A DNA stretch of 64,000 bases, from positions 3,093,501 to 3,157,500 of the forward strand of contig NZ_CP009048.1 in the NCBI RefSeq assembly GCF_000746525.1, written 5' to 3'. The notes under the pieces were generated by a model. That model was not told the DNA's origin, did not search any database, and was given only the letters and a program-made list of their open reading frames with translations. The stretch is from Pseudomonas alkylphenolica (GTDB lineage Bacteria > Pseudomonadota > Gammaproteobacteria > Pseudomonadales > Pseudomonadaceae). Of the stretch, positions 8,443-15,956 are shown piece by piece. The first letter of the stretch is position 1, and every line of letters starts with the position of its first letter. The translations under genes were made by a program, and so were the position numbers.

Positions 8443-8733
8443 CTATTGCGGATGCATCTTCGACTTGATCAAGCCAATGATGAAGGTCAGCACCGCGCCC
8501 CCGGCACCGCCGCCGATAATGCTGCTGATCAGCGCTGCCAGGTCCACTCCGCCCCCGGCGGCCGCAGCCGCAGGCTCACCGGTTACCGCCGCGATAATCT
8601 GCCCGAGCACTACCCCGCCGATACCACCGACGATCGAGTTGAGCCCAGGCCCCATGCTTTGTTTGCTCATGCCGACGGCATTGCCGCCCACTACCCCGGC
8701 AATGATCTGAACCACCAGACTGACAATATCCAT
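8443..8733 (-). CDS. Small Gly-rich membrane protein of unknown function
   Basis: 96 residues, ATG start with AAGGGG upstream. Two hydrophobic glycine-rich segments (IVSLVVQIIAGVVGGNAVG and IIGGGAGGAVLTFIIGLI) flank a central IVGGIGGVVLGQIIAAV stretch and an Ala/Gly run, ending in a basic KSKMHPQ tail. Such GxxxG-rich helices favour oligomerisation in the inner membrane. There is no signal peptidase site. I do not recognise a characterised family. It stands alone on the minus strand with more than 400 bp of non-coding DNA behind it, so it has its own promoter. Confidence 0.8.
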   Translation of the reverse strand: MDIVSLVVQIIAGVVGGNAVGMSKQSMGPGLNSIVGGIGGVVLGQIIAAVTGEPAAAAAGGGVDLAALISSIIGGGAGGAVLTFIIGLIKSKMHPQ

Positions 8734-9154
8734 GATCTGTACCCCTTGCAGCGTTGAGAGAGGACGACTCGCATCCGACGACTACAAAGGCACGACCACA
8801 GGATCAGAGGCGTCTTGACCCGGTCAACGACAGCAGGCTGTTGCCGATGGCATCAAGTATAGGTGGCCAGTGGCCGCCTGACTGTCAAATATAATTAACC
8901 GCGGAAAAACCCTCACAGTGCCGGCTGGCAAGGCATGCACAGCGATAATTGCACCGAAGCAATGACAAGCTTCGCCCGCGCAATCTGAAGTCGTTTGACA
9001 TATTAAACGGCTCTGGCAAGCTGTATGACAGGTTTCGACCGGAAATACGGGCCCTCAGCGCCCTTCCGGCAGTGCTCGAAACCTCAGGTAGCGCAAAGGT
9101 TTCAGCAGCGCGCCTGCACAATAATGACAGGCCGCGCCTGTCCCAAGGTGACAT
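8734..9154. other. Divergent intergenic region without a gene
   Basis: 421 bp between the Gly-rich membrane protein and the C26 hydrolase. It is AT-richer than its surroundings near 8885-8900 and 8995-9010. A TTGACA hexamer is at 8995-9000, but no good -10 sits at 16 to 18 bp from it. No small reading frame with a ribosome site was found. It should hold the promoters of both flanking genes. Confidence 0.5.
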
Positions 9155-9970
9155 ATGCCCAACAGCAACATTGGCAATAAGAAACAAACCCTTCGCAAAC
9201 CCGTCGTCCTGATGACCATGGGCGCCCAGGAGCGCAAAGGTCACGACTATCAGGTCATGACCCACAAATACATCGTGCCGCTGGTTGAACATGCCGGTTG
9301 CGTACCCGTCCTGGTACCGACCTGCTGCGGCATCGAAGACCTCGAAACCTACCTGGACATGGCTGACGGTGTGTACCTCACCGGTGCTGGCAGCAACATC
9401 GACCCAGCGCTCTACGGCCAGGAAAACCAGACCCCGGGCAAAGCCCAGGATCGTGACCGCGACCTGTTCGACCTGCCCCTGGTGAAAGCCGCCATCGCCC
9501 GTGGCCTGCCGATCTTCGGCATCTGCCGTGGCATGCAGGAAATCAACGTAGCCCTGGGTGGCGACATCTACCAGAAGGTCTACGCAGAAGCTGGCTTCAA
9601 CGATCACCGGGAAAACTCCGAAGATCCGGTAGACGTGCAATACAGCGCTGTTCACAGCGTGCGTCTGGCGCAAGGCAGCTGGTTGCAGAAGCTGCTGCAA
9701 AGCGACGAGATCCGTGTCAACTCGCTGCACGGCCAGGGCCTGAAAAACCTCGGCAAAGGCATCGAGCCGCTGGCCCACGCTGAAGATGGCCTGGTAGAGG
9801 CTATCCACGCGCCAAGCCTGTCGCCCTTCCTGTTCGCCGTGCAATGGCACCCGGAATGGCAAGCAGCGAAGAACCCGGATTCGGTGAAGATGTTCCAGGC
9901 CTTTGGCGACGCCTGCCGCAAGCAGATGGTCAAGGCTCATGGTGGCAACAAACTGAGCTCGGCGGCCTGA
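9155..9970 (+). CDS. Class I glutamine-amidotransferase-like hydrolase (peptidase C26, PuuD/SpuA-like)
   Basis: 271 residues. The nucleophile elbow FGICRGMQEINVALGG contains the catalytic cysteine, and the His-Glu pair is in FAVQWHPEWQ near the C-terminus, so the triad is complete. Members hydrolyse gamma-glutamyl amides such as gamma-glutamyl-GABA in polyamine breakdown. ATG at 9155 has AAGGTG upstream. In KT2440 a C26 hydrolase also follows the D-lysine ABC operon, so this neighbourhood is conserved. Whether it belongs to lysine, polyamine or another gamma-glutamylated pathway cannot be decided here. Confidence 0.85.
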   Translation: MPNSNIGNKKQTLRKPVVLMTMGAQERKGHDYQVMTHKYIVPLVEHAGCVPVLVPTCCGIEDLETYLDMADGVYLTGAGSNIDPALYGQENQTPGKAQDRDRDLFDLPLVKAAIARGLPIFGICRGMQEINVALGGDIYQKVYAEAGFNDHRENSEDPVDVQYSAVHSVRLAQGSWLQKLLQSDEIRVNSLHGQGLKNLGKGIEPLAHAEDGLVEAIHAPSLSPFLFAVQWHPEWQAAKNPDSVKMFQAFGDACRKQMVKAHGGNKLSSAA

Positions 9971-9991
9971 TCTAGCTCGTCAGCTCAATAC

Positions 9992-10059
9992 CATCGCGGG
10001 GCAAGCCCGCTCCTACCAGGTTGAGGTAAAACCTGTGGGAGCGGGCTTGCCCCGCGATG
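9992..10059. repeat. REP pair (inverted)
   Basis: Inverted REP cores between the C26 hydrolase and the alcohol dehydrogenase gene. Confidence 0.9.
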
Positions 10060-10169
10060 CGTTTCCCCCTTCATATTGATCCTGATCACTGGCCTTACGC
10101 CCGCCAAACGCGCACCCTGAACGCAGACTGCACGCCCCAGCCACGCACACCTGTTCAGGAGAAATGGCC

Positions 10170-11243
10170 ATGTCCCGCATGAAAGCGGCAATCTTCGTTG
10201 AAAAGAACCGCATTGTTCTGGATGAAAAACCCATCCCCGAAGTGGGGCCTTCCGACGCGCTGGTGCGCGTAACCACCACGACAATCTGCGGCACCGACGT
10301 GCACATCCTGCGCGGCGAGTACCCGGTCGCCAAAGGCCTGACCATCGGTCACGAACCGGTCGGCATCATTGAAAAGCTCGGCAGCCAGGTTCAAGGCTTC
10401 ACTGAAGGTCAACGGGTCATCGCCGGGGCGATCACCCCCAGCGGCCACAGTTACGCCTGCCTGTGCGGCTGCGCCTCCCAGGACGGTCCAGGCACGCCAC
10501 ACGGTTTTCGCCCCGCAGGCGGCTGGAAGTTCGGCAATACCATCGATGGCTGCCAGGCCGAGTATGTATTGGTGCCAGACGCCATGGCCAACCTGTCACC
10601 AATCCCCGACGGTCTGAGTGATGAACAGGTGCTGATGTGCCCGGATATCATGTCCACCGGCTTTTCCGGGGCCGAACGCGGTGGCGTGCGGATCGGTGAT
10701 ACGGTCGCGGTGTTCGCCCTCGGGCCTATCGGCCTGTGCGCCGTGGCAGGTGCCCGGCTGATGGGCGCAACCACTATCATCGGTGTCGACACCGTTGCTG
10801 CGCGACTGACCGTTGCACGTCAGCTGGGGGCCACGCATGTGGTCGATTTCAAGCAGGGCAATGTGGTGGAGCAGATCATGGCCCTGACCCATGGCCGCGG
10901 TGTAGATGTCGCCATCGAAGCGCTCGGCACCCAGTCGACCTTCGAATCGGCCCTGCGCATCCTGCGTCCGGGCGGCACCTTGTCGAGCCTGGGCGTGTAT
11001 TCGTCCGACCTGACCATCCCGTTGTCGGCGTTTGCCGCAGGGCTGGGCGACTACAGCATCGTCAGCACCCTGTGCCCCGGTGGCAAGGAGCGCATGCGCC
11101 GGTTGATGGAAGTGGTCGGCAGTGGCAGCGTTGATCTGAAGCCGTTGGTCACCCACCGCTTCAAGCTGGACGATATCGAGGCCGCTTATGAGCTGTTTGC
11201 GCATCAGCGTGATGGGGTGATGAAAGTCGCGATTACGCCTTGA
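10170..11243 (+). CDS. Zinc-dependent alcohol dehydrogenase
   Basis: 357-residue medium-chain dehydrogenase. Catalytic zinc ligands are in ICGTDVH and GHEPVG, and the coenzyme-binding turn is FALGPIGLCAVAGARLMG with an acidic IGVD end. The usual four-cysteine structural zinc lobe is missing; the region reads YACLCGCASQDGPGTPHG with only three cysteines. This pattern resembles tetrameric isopropanol/butanediol-type bacterial ADHs. The ATG at 10170 is seven bases from AGGAGA and is preferred over the ATG at 10164. It reversibly oxidises an alcohol to an aldehyde or ketone with NAD(P); the substrate is unknown. REP pairs isolate it on both sides. Confidence 0.88.
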   Translation: MSRMKAAIFVEKNRIVLDEKPIPEVGPSDALVRVTTTTICGTDVHILRGEYPVAKGLTIGHEPVGIIEKLGSQVQGFTEGQRVIAGAITPSGHSYACLCGCASQDGPGTPHGFRPAGGWKFGNTIDGCQAEYVLVPDAMANLSPIPDGLSDEQVLMCPDIMSTGFSGAERGGVRIGDTVAVFALGPIGLCAVAGARLMGATTIIGVDTVAARLTVARQLGATHVVDFKQGNVVEQIMALTHGRGVDVAIEALGTQSTFESALRILRPGGTLSSLGVYSSDLTIPLSAFAAGLGDYSIVSTLCPGGKERMRRLMEVVGSGSVDLKPLVTHRFKLDDIEAAYELFAHQRDGVMKVAITP

Positions 11244-11250
11244 GTCTTTT

Positions 11251-11314
11251 CGCGGGGCAAGCCCGCTCCCACCGGGTTATCACAATCCTGGTGGGAGCGG
11301 GCTTGCCCCGCGAT
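11251..11314. repeat. REP pair (inverted)
   Basis: Inverted REP cores between the convergent alcohol dehydrogenase and MOSC genes, where they may terminate both. Confidence 0.9.
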
Positions 11315-11319
11315 CAGTC

Positions 11320-12000
11320 TTACACCTGTGGCCCCTGCAGACGCGGGGCCCAGTCCTCCACTTCAGCCTGCTCCAGGCGCCGCGCCAGGGTTCGCTGCCA
11401 GTTCGGCACCAGCGGCAATTCCAGGCACTGGCGAATGATTTCACGATCCACGCGCTTGTCGAACAACACTGACGACAGCCGCGCTACCGACCACTGCGGA
11501 TGAGGCCGTTCGAGCAGTTCGAAGGCCATCCCCGCTGCCAGCACGCCCTCCTCCAGCACCCGGTAATACCAACCGGTACGACCGCTTTGCTGGACGCGCA
11601 ACGACATGTCCTTGACCCCGAAGCGATCATTGAGCTTCCAGCACGGCATACGTCCCTGGGAAACTTCCAGCACCGCCGTGCCCACGCGCAAACGATCGCC
11701 CAGACACACGCTCTGCTCGGTCCAGCCGTAGGTGCTGAGGTTCTCGCCAAAAGCACCGGGCGCCTGTAGCAACGGGTGCTCGCCCAGCTCTTCAGCCCAC
11801 AGCGCATAGTGCTCGCGCGGGTAATGATGAATCGCTTTTTCCTTGCCGCCATGCACCCGCAGATCACCCTGTTCGTCGCCAGCCAGGCCGAGCTCTGTCA
11901 CGGCCAGTTCGCCGTTGCGTGGCTGTTTGGCGATAGCACTACTGGAACCTGGCCGGGTGAAGGGTACGGCCTTACCGGTCAAAACAGCTTCAAGCTTCAT
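11320..12000 (-). CDS. MOSC domain protein, YiiM-like
   Basis: 226 residues, close to the 224 of E. coli YiiM. A MOSC beta-barrel spans about residues 20-165, with the conserved cysteine in VSQGRMPCWKLNDRFG and the GAFGENLSTYG loop. The C-terminal three-helix domain follows. YiiM-type proteins use molybdenum cofactor to reduce N-hydroxylated bases such as 6-N-hydroxylaminopurine. The ATG complementary to 11998-12000 has GGAG eight bases before it. An ATG six bases earlier overlaps the stop of the MarR gene (TAATG), so translation is coupled. That coupling suggests the MarR protein responds to a compound this enzyme detoxifies. Confidence 0.86.
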   Translation of the reverse strand: MKLEAVLTGKAVPFTRPGSSSAIAKQPRNGELAVTELGLAGDEQGDLRVHGGKEKAIHHYPREHYALWAEELGEHPLLQAPGAFGENLSTYGWTEQSVCLGDRLRVGTAVLEVSQGRMPCWKLNDRFGVKDMSLRVQQSGRTGWYYRVLEEGVLAAGMAFELLERPHPQWSVARLSSVLFDKRVDREIIRQCLELPLVPNWQRTLARRLEQAEVEDWAPRLQGPQV

Positions 12001-12005
12001 CGGCA

Positions 12006-12563
12006 TTACTCCGTCGGTTCGGCGAGTTGATGCTCGCGGCAAATCAGATCGCGCTCGCCTGTAGTCAGCGGCTCCTGGGTCAGCTCGCAAAAGCCGCCGC
12101 TGGCAGTCTTGCGATGAAACCGGCAGGTCTTGCACAAGCCGAATCCCGGCACGTTTTCGTTGCGCTGGACCGTACGCAGCAGGTCAGCCAGCAGGTTTTC
12201 CAGATCCTGGGCACGCGTGCCCATGCGCGCGCTCGCCGCCGCGAGAAAATCCGGCGGCATCACTGCATCGAGCAAGGCCCGGGCGGGTTCGGTCAGGCTC
12301 AGGTGCACGCTGCGTTTGTCCGCAGCATCCTGGGTCTTGACGATCAAGCCCTTGGCCTCCAGGGCCTTGAGCGATTGCGAGACCGTGCCCTTGGTCAGCC
12401 CCAGGTACTCGGTTACCGCCAGCGGGGTATTGGAATAACGGTTGCAGCGCGCCAGGTACAGCAAGGCGCTGAGCTGAATCGGCTGCAGATCGGCCAACAA
12501 CGGGTGCTGGCGAAACCACACGCGGGTCAGGCTCGACAGCCTTTCCAACAGGTCGAATAGCAC
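12006..12563 (-). CDS. MarR-family regulator with C-terminal cysteine cluster
   Basis: 185 residues, longer than the usual 140-150. The winged helix-turn-helix is at about 45-105 (TPLAVTEYLGLTKGTVSQSLKALE, with DAADKRSVHLSLTEPARAL as wing). A C-terminal extension of about 45 residues holds four cysteines in FGLCKTCRFHRK, GGFCELT and RDLICREH, that is C-x2-C-x10-C-x15-C. This looks like a zinc or iron-sulfur site and is not part of the classical MarR fold. Start is GTG at 12561-12563 with GAGG nine bases upstream. The gene is translationally coupled to the MOSC gene and divergent from a secreted-protein gene. Confidence 0.85.
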   Translation of the reverse strand: MLFDLLERLSSLTRVWFRQHPLLADLQPIQLSALLYLARCNRYSNTPLAVTEYLGLTKGTVSQSLKALEAKGLIVKTQDAADKRSVHLSLTEPARALLDAVMPPDFLAAASARMGTRAQDLENLLADLLRTVQRNENVPGFGLCKTCRFHRKTASGGFCELTQEPLTTGERDLICREHQLAEPTE

Positions 12564-12587
12564 GGTGTGTAGCCTCGGTTGATCACG

Positions 12588-12604
12588 TCGATAGATAGTA
12601 TCGA
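12588..12604. promoter_or_regulatory. Palindrome TCGATA-N5-TATCGA, candidate MarR operator
   Basis: Perfect 6-bp inverted repeat 25 bp upstream of the marR start. An overlapping ATAGT...ACTAT repeat (12595-12615) and a further TATCGA at 12650-12655, upstream of the divergent gene, share the motif. A MarR dimer bound here could control both directions. Confidence 0.6.
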
Positions 12605-12688
12605 ATAAAAACTATATTGACAAAGACCAGGATAAGCTTAGGCTATTTGGTATCGATTCGAAACCATAAACCCAGCAGGAGCCATCCA

Positions 12689-13423
12689 ATGAAACGTACC
12701 CTGGCCTTCACCCTCAGCCTGTTCGCCACCCAGGTCTGGGCCCATGAAAACCCTGGCATCAGCAGTGCCAAAGGCAATGCCGAAGCCGCCTTCGACCTGG
12801 TCCAGACCCGCGTCTTCAAGCAAGGCGATAATCTGGTGTTCGAACAACTGGTCGACGGCAAGGCCGGCAGCCGCCTGCCGAGCGCCAAGGGCTCGTTTGC
12901 CGGGGCCGAGGTCTACAGCTATGTCTGGCCCACCAGCCTGGATAGCAGCAGCGTCGGCTTCGAAGCCAAGGCCGGTATTCTGGCCCTGGCCCTGACCTCG
13001 CACCCGGACTTCGATGACACCCCGCAGCTCGATGAAAACCGCGATGGCAAGACCGACAACGACGGTGGCCTGTGGCACTCCCACTGGGTGGTGTTGAGCA
13101 AAGATGAAAGCTGCGGCCCGAGCGGGCTCAAGGTGCGCGACATACCCAAAGGGGCAAAACCGAAATTGCCCGCCACCTGGCCGGGTGCGCCGATCTACAT
13201 CGACTCTCCCGGTTACGCACTGAGCGTGGACAAGAACGCTGCACAGATCAGCGTACCGCTGGCGGCTGTAGGCTTCCCGCAGAGCTTCAATTACGACGGT
13301 GTAACCGCTGCGCTGAAGGTCAACGCCGACCTGCACGACCCGTTTCTGTGTGTCAGCAGCGTGTGGGACATCAGCTCCGGGAACCTGTCGTTGCCGGGCA
13401 CCTGGAAACTCAAGCAGGATTAA
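12689..13423 (+). CDS. Exported protein of unknown function
   Basis: 244 residues with a signal peptide (MKRTLAFTLSLFATQVWA, cleavage before HENPGISS). The mature part shows no family I know; it has a DENRDGKTDNDGG calcium-binding-like loop at about 112-124, then LWHSHWVVLS, and two late cysteines (ESCGPSG and PFLCVSSV) that could form a disulfide. ATG at 12689 has an AGGAG site. It is divergent from the marR gene and shares its TATCGA-containing promoter region, so it may be a target of that regulator. Location in the periplasm is likely; function is open. Confidence 0.8.
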   Translation: MKRTLAFTLSLFATQVWAHENPGISSAKGNAEAAFDLVQTRVFKQGDNLVFEQLVDGKAGSRLPSAKGSFAGAEVYSYVWPTSLDSSSVGFEAKAGILALALTSHPDFDDTPQLDENRDGKTDNDGGLWHSHWVVLSKDESCGPSGLKVRDIPKGAKPKLPATWPGAPIYIDSPGYALSVDKNAAQISVPLAAVGFPQSFNYDGVTAALKVNADLHDPFLCVSSVWDISSGNLSLPGTWKLKQD

Positions 13424-13431
13424 GCGACAGC

Positions 13432-13467
13432 AGGCGAGCCTGCCCGACGACAGACTGCGGCTCGCCT
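13432..13467. terminator. Inverted repeat after the exported-protein gene
   Basis: AGGCGAGCC at 13432-13440 and GGCTCGCCT at 13459-13467 form a 9-bp stem with an 18-base loop, directly after the stop at 13423. No T-run follows, so termination is uncertain. Confidence 0.35.
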
Positions 13468-13505
13468 CTGGGCAAAAGCCGGTTAGCGTCGCTATGCTGG
13501 AGGTC

Positions 13506-13892
13506 ATGAACGCCTCCTTGCCCACCCGCTCCCCCTGCCCGCCCGGCGCCTGCAATTGCGGCCGTGAAACGCTGCAGGACATGCGCATCCTGCTGCTGAC
13601 CCGCGAGGAAGAAAAGCGCCTGCTCGAGCGTCTGGAAAATCTGCAGAGCCTGGCAGACCTGGAGCACATGCAGCGCAAGCTCTTTGAGAACCTCGGCATA
13701 CGCCTGCAGATCAGCCCCAGCGACAACGAAGTGCGGACCATGCGCGGCTTCAACATCCAGATCGAAGAACTACCAGGCCTGTGCCGCAAGACCCGGCAGA
13801 GCATCCCTGCCGCGATTCGCCGGGCGCTGGAGCGTCAGCCGCAGATTGCCTACCGGCTGCTGGATGCCCAGGATTTGCTGCGTGATGCTTGA
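13506..13892 (+). CDS. Small cysteine-containing protein of unknown function (target-gene copy)
   Basis: About 128 residues. The N-terminus has a cysteine group (SPCPPGACNCGRE), followed by a predicted helical, charged middle (REEEKRLLERLENLQSLADLE) and a basic helix-rich end (CRKTRQSIPAAIRRALERQ). Start is uncertain: ATG at 13506 has GGAGG very close, and ATG at 13494 lacks a site. I do not recognise the family. Its last 152 bp recur at 15763-15914 with about 94 per cent identity, on the other side of the bacteriocin genes, which marks it as the place where that module entered. Confidence 0.72.
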   Translation: MNASLPTRSPCPPGACNCGRETLQDMRILLLTREEEKRLLERLENLQSLADLEHMQRKLFENLGIRLQISPSDNEVRTMRGFNIQIEELPGLCRKTRQSIPAAIRRALERQPQIAYRLLDAQDLLRDA

Positions 13893-13969
13893 GTGGCCAT
13901 TCACGCTATTGAAGGACTTATCGTGGCACGCTTAAACCCAGTGCCTGCCCGAAAACCCCAGGCGGGGAA

Positions 13970-13985
13970 TTTCGCGGGCGCGAAA
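13970..13985 (-). terminator. Hairpin after the immunity gene
   Basis: TTTCGCG-GG-CGCGAAA is a perfect 7-bp inverted repeat with a minimal centre, 25 bp beyond the immunity stop. On the minus strand it is followed by a short TTCCCC. It may end the bacteriocin-immunity transcript, but lacks a long T-run. Confidence 0.4.
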
Positions 13986-14010
13986 CTAGACCCTCTCCCT
14001 AAACAGGCGA

Positions 14011-14268
14011 TCAAAAGCGCGGCTTAAAGCCCGATAGGCCGTTGGCCAAGCACCAAGCCTGAATTATCTGCACGACACCGTCAGGTGACTCATCAGTACC
14101 GTCTTCTGGATAATAAAGAAGATCCGATCCTGCGGGGTGAGGGACTACTTTATTAAAATGTTCTACTAACGCGTCTCGTTCTTCCTCAGTTCCCGAATCG
14201 TCGATAGCTTTGATCAGGGCCTTGAACTCCTGTTCAGTGTAATCCGCAAGGTTGGTCTTCAGCTTCAT
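14011..14268 (-). CDS. Colicin/pyocin DNase immunity protein
   Basis: 85 residues, the size of Im9 (86). The sequence follows the Im family closely: LADYTEQEFKALIKAI, a variable helix II (TEEERDALVEHFN), then the conserved helix III SDLLYYPEDGTDESPDG and a GLSGFKP end. These proteins bind and block the DNase domain of their partner toxin with extreme affinity, protecting the producer. The ATG overlaps the toxin stop (TGATG), so the two are made together. Helix II, which sets partner specificity, is acidic as expected. Confidence 0.95.
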   Translation of the reverse strand: MKLKTNLADYTEQEFKALIKAIDDSGTEEERDALVEHFNKVVPHPAGSDLLYYPEDGTDESPDGVVQIIQAWCLANGLSGFKPRF

Positions 14269-15662
14269 CACTTCATCCCTCGATGTATGTCTATATGGTG
14301 CTTGGATGTAACCGCTCTCAGGTTGTCCACGTCGTACACCGCACCACCATCTTTAATCAATTCGACGTGGTGCAGCTCGAAGGAGATACGCTTTCCTACA
14401 TGCTCGCTCTTAGGTGCCGCCGGGGCAAAACCTTTCGCCATGTCTGAGAGATTGCGTGACTTGAATTGTCGGCTCAATTCTGGATCGGCAGCGATGGCCT
14501 GCCAAAACGCCTTCCTGAACGCATCGAAGCTAGAAAACTCAAGCCCTCTGAGCTGGTCGGCAATGCGCGTTGGGACTGGGGAACCCAGTCCGACACCTGC
14601 CCCAGCAAGCCAAATCCCCGTCACGTCTTGACCAACCCCTGTGACCACGCCCGGCGCACCACGCACATTAAGCGAGATATAGACCGGCAGGATTTGCGGC
14701 TGACTCGGGAACCAGATAATGGCGTCCCGGAAGTCGGGTGGGTTTGCCGGATGATCATAGCGTTGCTCGGCCTGTTCGGCTTCGGGAAAGACAAACACCG
14801 CAGGTAATTGCGGGGCACCTTCCAGCGCTGGAATACCTAGCAACCTGCTGGTATCGACGGCAGGTGTCCAGATCAGCTCTACGCCGTCGCCCAGATCTGC
14901 GACCAGTTGATCACCGCGTACGGTGGCAGCAATCACTGGGACACTTCGCCACGCGGAGTTGTTGCCGGTGTACACCCCGAACGCGCTGACCGACTCTCCG
15001 GGTAGGTGTTTGACGTTGACTCGTACACCGATGTTGGCCACAGCCAGATTGGCGAACTCCTCGATGCTGTAAAACGCGGTGTCCGACGCAAAGGTATTGG
15101 GCCAGAGCATAGCGACGGAGCCCGCAATGCCACCTGCGACAACGCCTGCGCTGACCGCAGAACCGGACAAACCCAGCGACAACGAGCCACCAACTCGTCC
15201 AGCCAAGGTCAGTGCCGTCGTTGAGCCACCGATCAGTTGAAGTGGTGTACCGGCCGAGGTGATGGCCTCACTGGTGCTGAGCACGGCGTAGGTGCCGTAA
15301 TTACCCAACCCCTCAAATGGCGCTTGGCCATCGGGATGGCAGACCTGCCCACTAACCACGCTAATGGATTTGGCAAATGTGCAATCCTGGACAGCAGGTG
15401 ATTTTAACTGTTCGGCTTTTTCGCGTTCTTCATATCGGCGATAGCCTTCATCTTGTCGAGCACGGTCGGCCTCTTGAGCTGCTTGATATCGGCGTATCTC
15501 TTCCTCTTGCGCCTGCTGATTGTGCAGAGCATTTTGCAATCTGGTAGTCGTAGTCGGTGTGCTGCGGGGCAATATGCCGATGACGTACGGCCATTCCTTG
15601 GAGCGTATCAATCCTCGGCGTTTGAGTGACTCATCACTTTCCTCAGACAGTTTCTGGGGCAT
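14268..15662 (-). CDS. S-type pyocin/colicin-like HNH DNase bacteriocin
   Basis: 464 residues from the ATG at 15660-15662, with AGGA upstream. Order: short N-terminal tail; coiled coil at about 50-90 rich in Glu/Arg/Gln (EEEIRRYQAAQEADRARQ); hydrophobic Gly/Ser/Ala segment at about 145-185; pyocin-S translocation domain at about 205-365 (SAFGVYTGNNSAWRSVPV); and colicin E9-type DNase domain at about 365-464. The H-N-H residues are all present: H431, H432, N447, H456 and H460, with the same spacing as ColE9 H102/H103/N118/H127/H131. S-type pyocins and E colicins are 580-690 residues, so the usual receptor-binding part is short or missing. Toxic to relatives by cutting DNA. Immunity gene overlaps its stop. 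Confidence 0.93.
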   Translation of the reverse strand: MPQKLSEESDESLKRRGLIRSKEWPYVIGILPRSTPTTTTRLQNALHNQQAQEEEIRRYQAAQEADRARQDEGYRRYEEREKAEQLKSPAVQDCTFAKSISVVSGQVCHPDGQAPFEGLGNYGTYAVLSTSEAITSAGTPLQLIGGSTTALTLAGRVGGSLSLGLSGSAVSAGVVAGGIAGSVAMLWPNTFASDTAFYSIEEFANLAVANIGVRVNVKHLPGESVSAFGVYTGNNSAWRSVPVIAATVRGDQLVADLGDGVELIWTPAVDTSRLLGIPALEGAPQLPAVFVFPEAEQAEQRYDHPANPPDFRDAIIWFPSQPQILPVYISLNVRGAPGVVTGVGQDVTGIWLAGAGVGLGSPVPTRIADQLRGLEFSSFDAFRKAFWQAIAADPELSRQFKSRNLSDMAKGFAPAAPKSEHVGKRISFELHHVELIKDGGAVYDVDNLRAVTSKHHIDIHRGMK

Positions 15663-15704
15663 TATCGGTCCTCTGCACAAGTCAAATCCATTTATGAGGG
15701 CCGT

Positions 15705-15732
15705 AGAATAACCATACTAGGTTTGCGGTCAA
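15705..15732 (-). promoter_or_regulatory. Candidate sigma-70 promoter of the bacteriocin operon
   Basis: On the minus strand TTGACC (15727-15732) and TATTCT (15705-15710) are separated by 16 bp, about 43 bp before the toxin start. No LexA box (CTGT-N8-ACAG) was seen nearby, unlike the SOS-controlled colicins. Confidence 0.45.
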
Positions 15733-15762
15733 TAAACGGCTTATCGCCATCTTGACTGAGAG

Positions 15763-15914
15763 TGCGCGGCTTCAACATCCAGATCGAAGAACTGCCAGGT
15801 CTGTGCCGCAAGACCCGGCAGAGCATCCCCGCCGCCATCCGCCGGGCGCTGGAGCGTCAGCCGGAGATCGCCTACCGGCTGCTGGATGCCCAGGATTTGC
15901 TGCATGATGCCTGA
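15763..15914 (+). pseudogene. Duplicated 3' end of the gene at 13506
   Basis: 152 bp match 13741-13892 with nine mismatches by direct alignment, including the stop codon. Seven mismatches are synonymous and two change a residue (Q to E and R to H). No start or ribosome site precedes it, so it is a headless remnant. It was left, or brought in, when the bacteriocin module was inserted. The synonymous pattern shows that both copies evolved as functional genes before they came together. Confidence 0.9.
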
Positions 15915-15956
15915 AGGGCTGCCACGGTACACTTTGCATTTACCGAGTTATTACCG

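Noticed and set aside
8995..9030. Sigma-70 promoter with TTGACA at 8995
   Set aside because: No acceptable -10 hexamer occurs 16 to 18 bp downstream; the TATGAC-like match is too far away.
15663..15762. LexA box for the bacteriocin
   Set aside because: No CTGT-N8-ACAG or close variant was found upstream of the toxin start on either strand.
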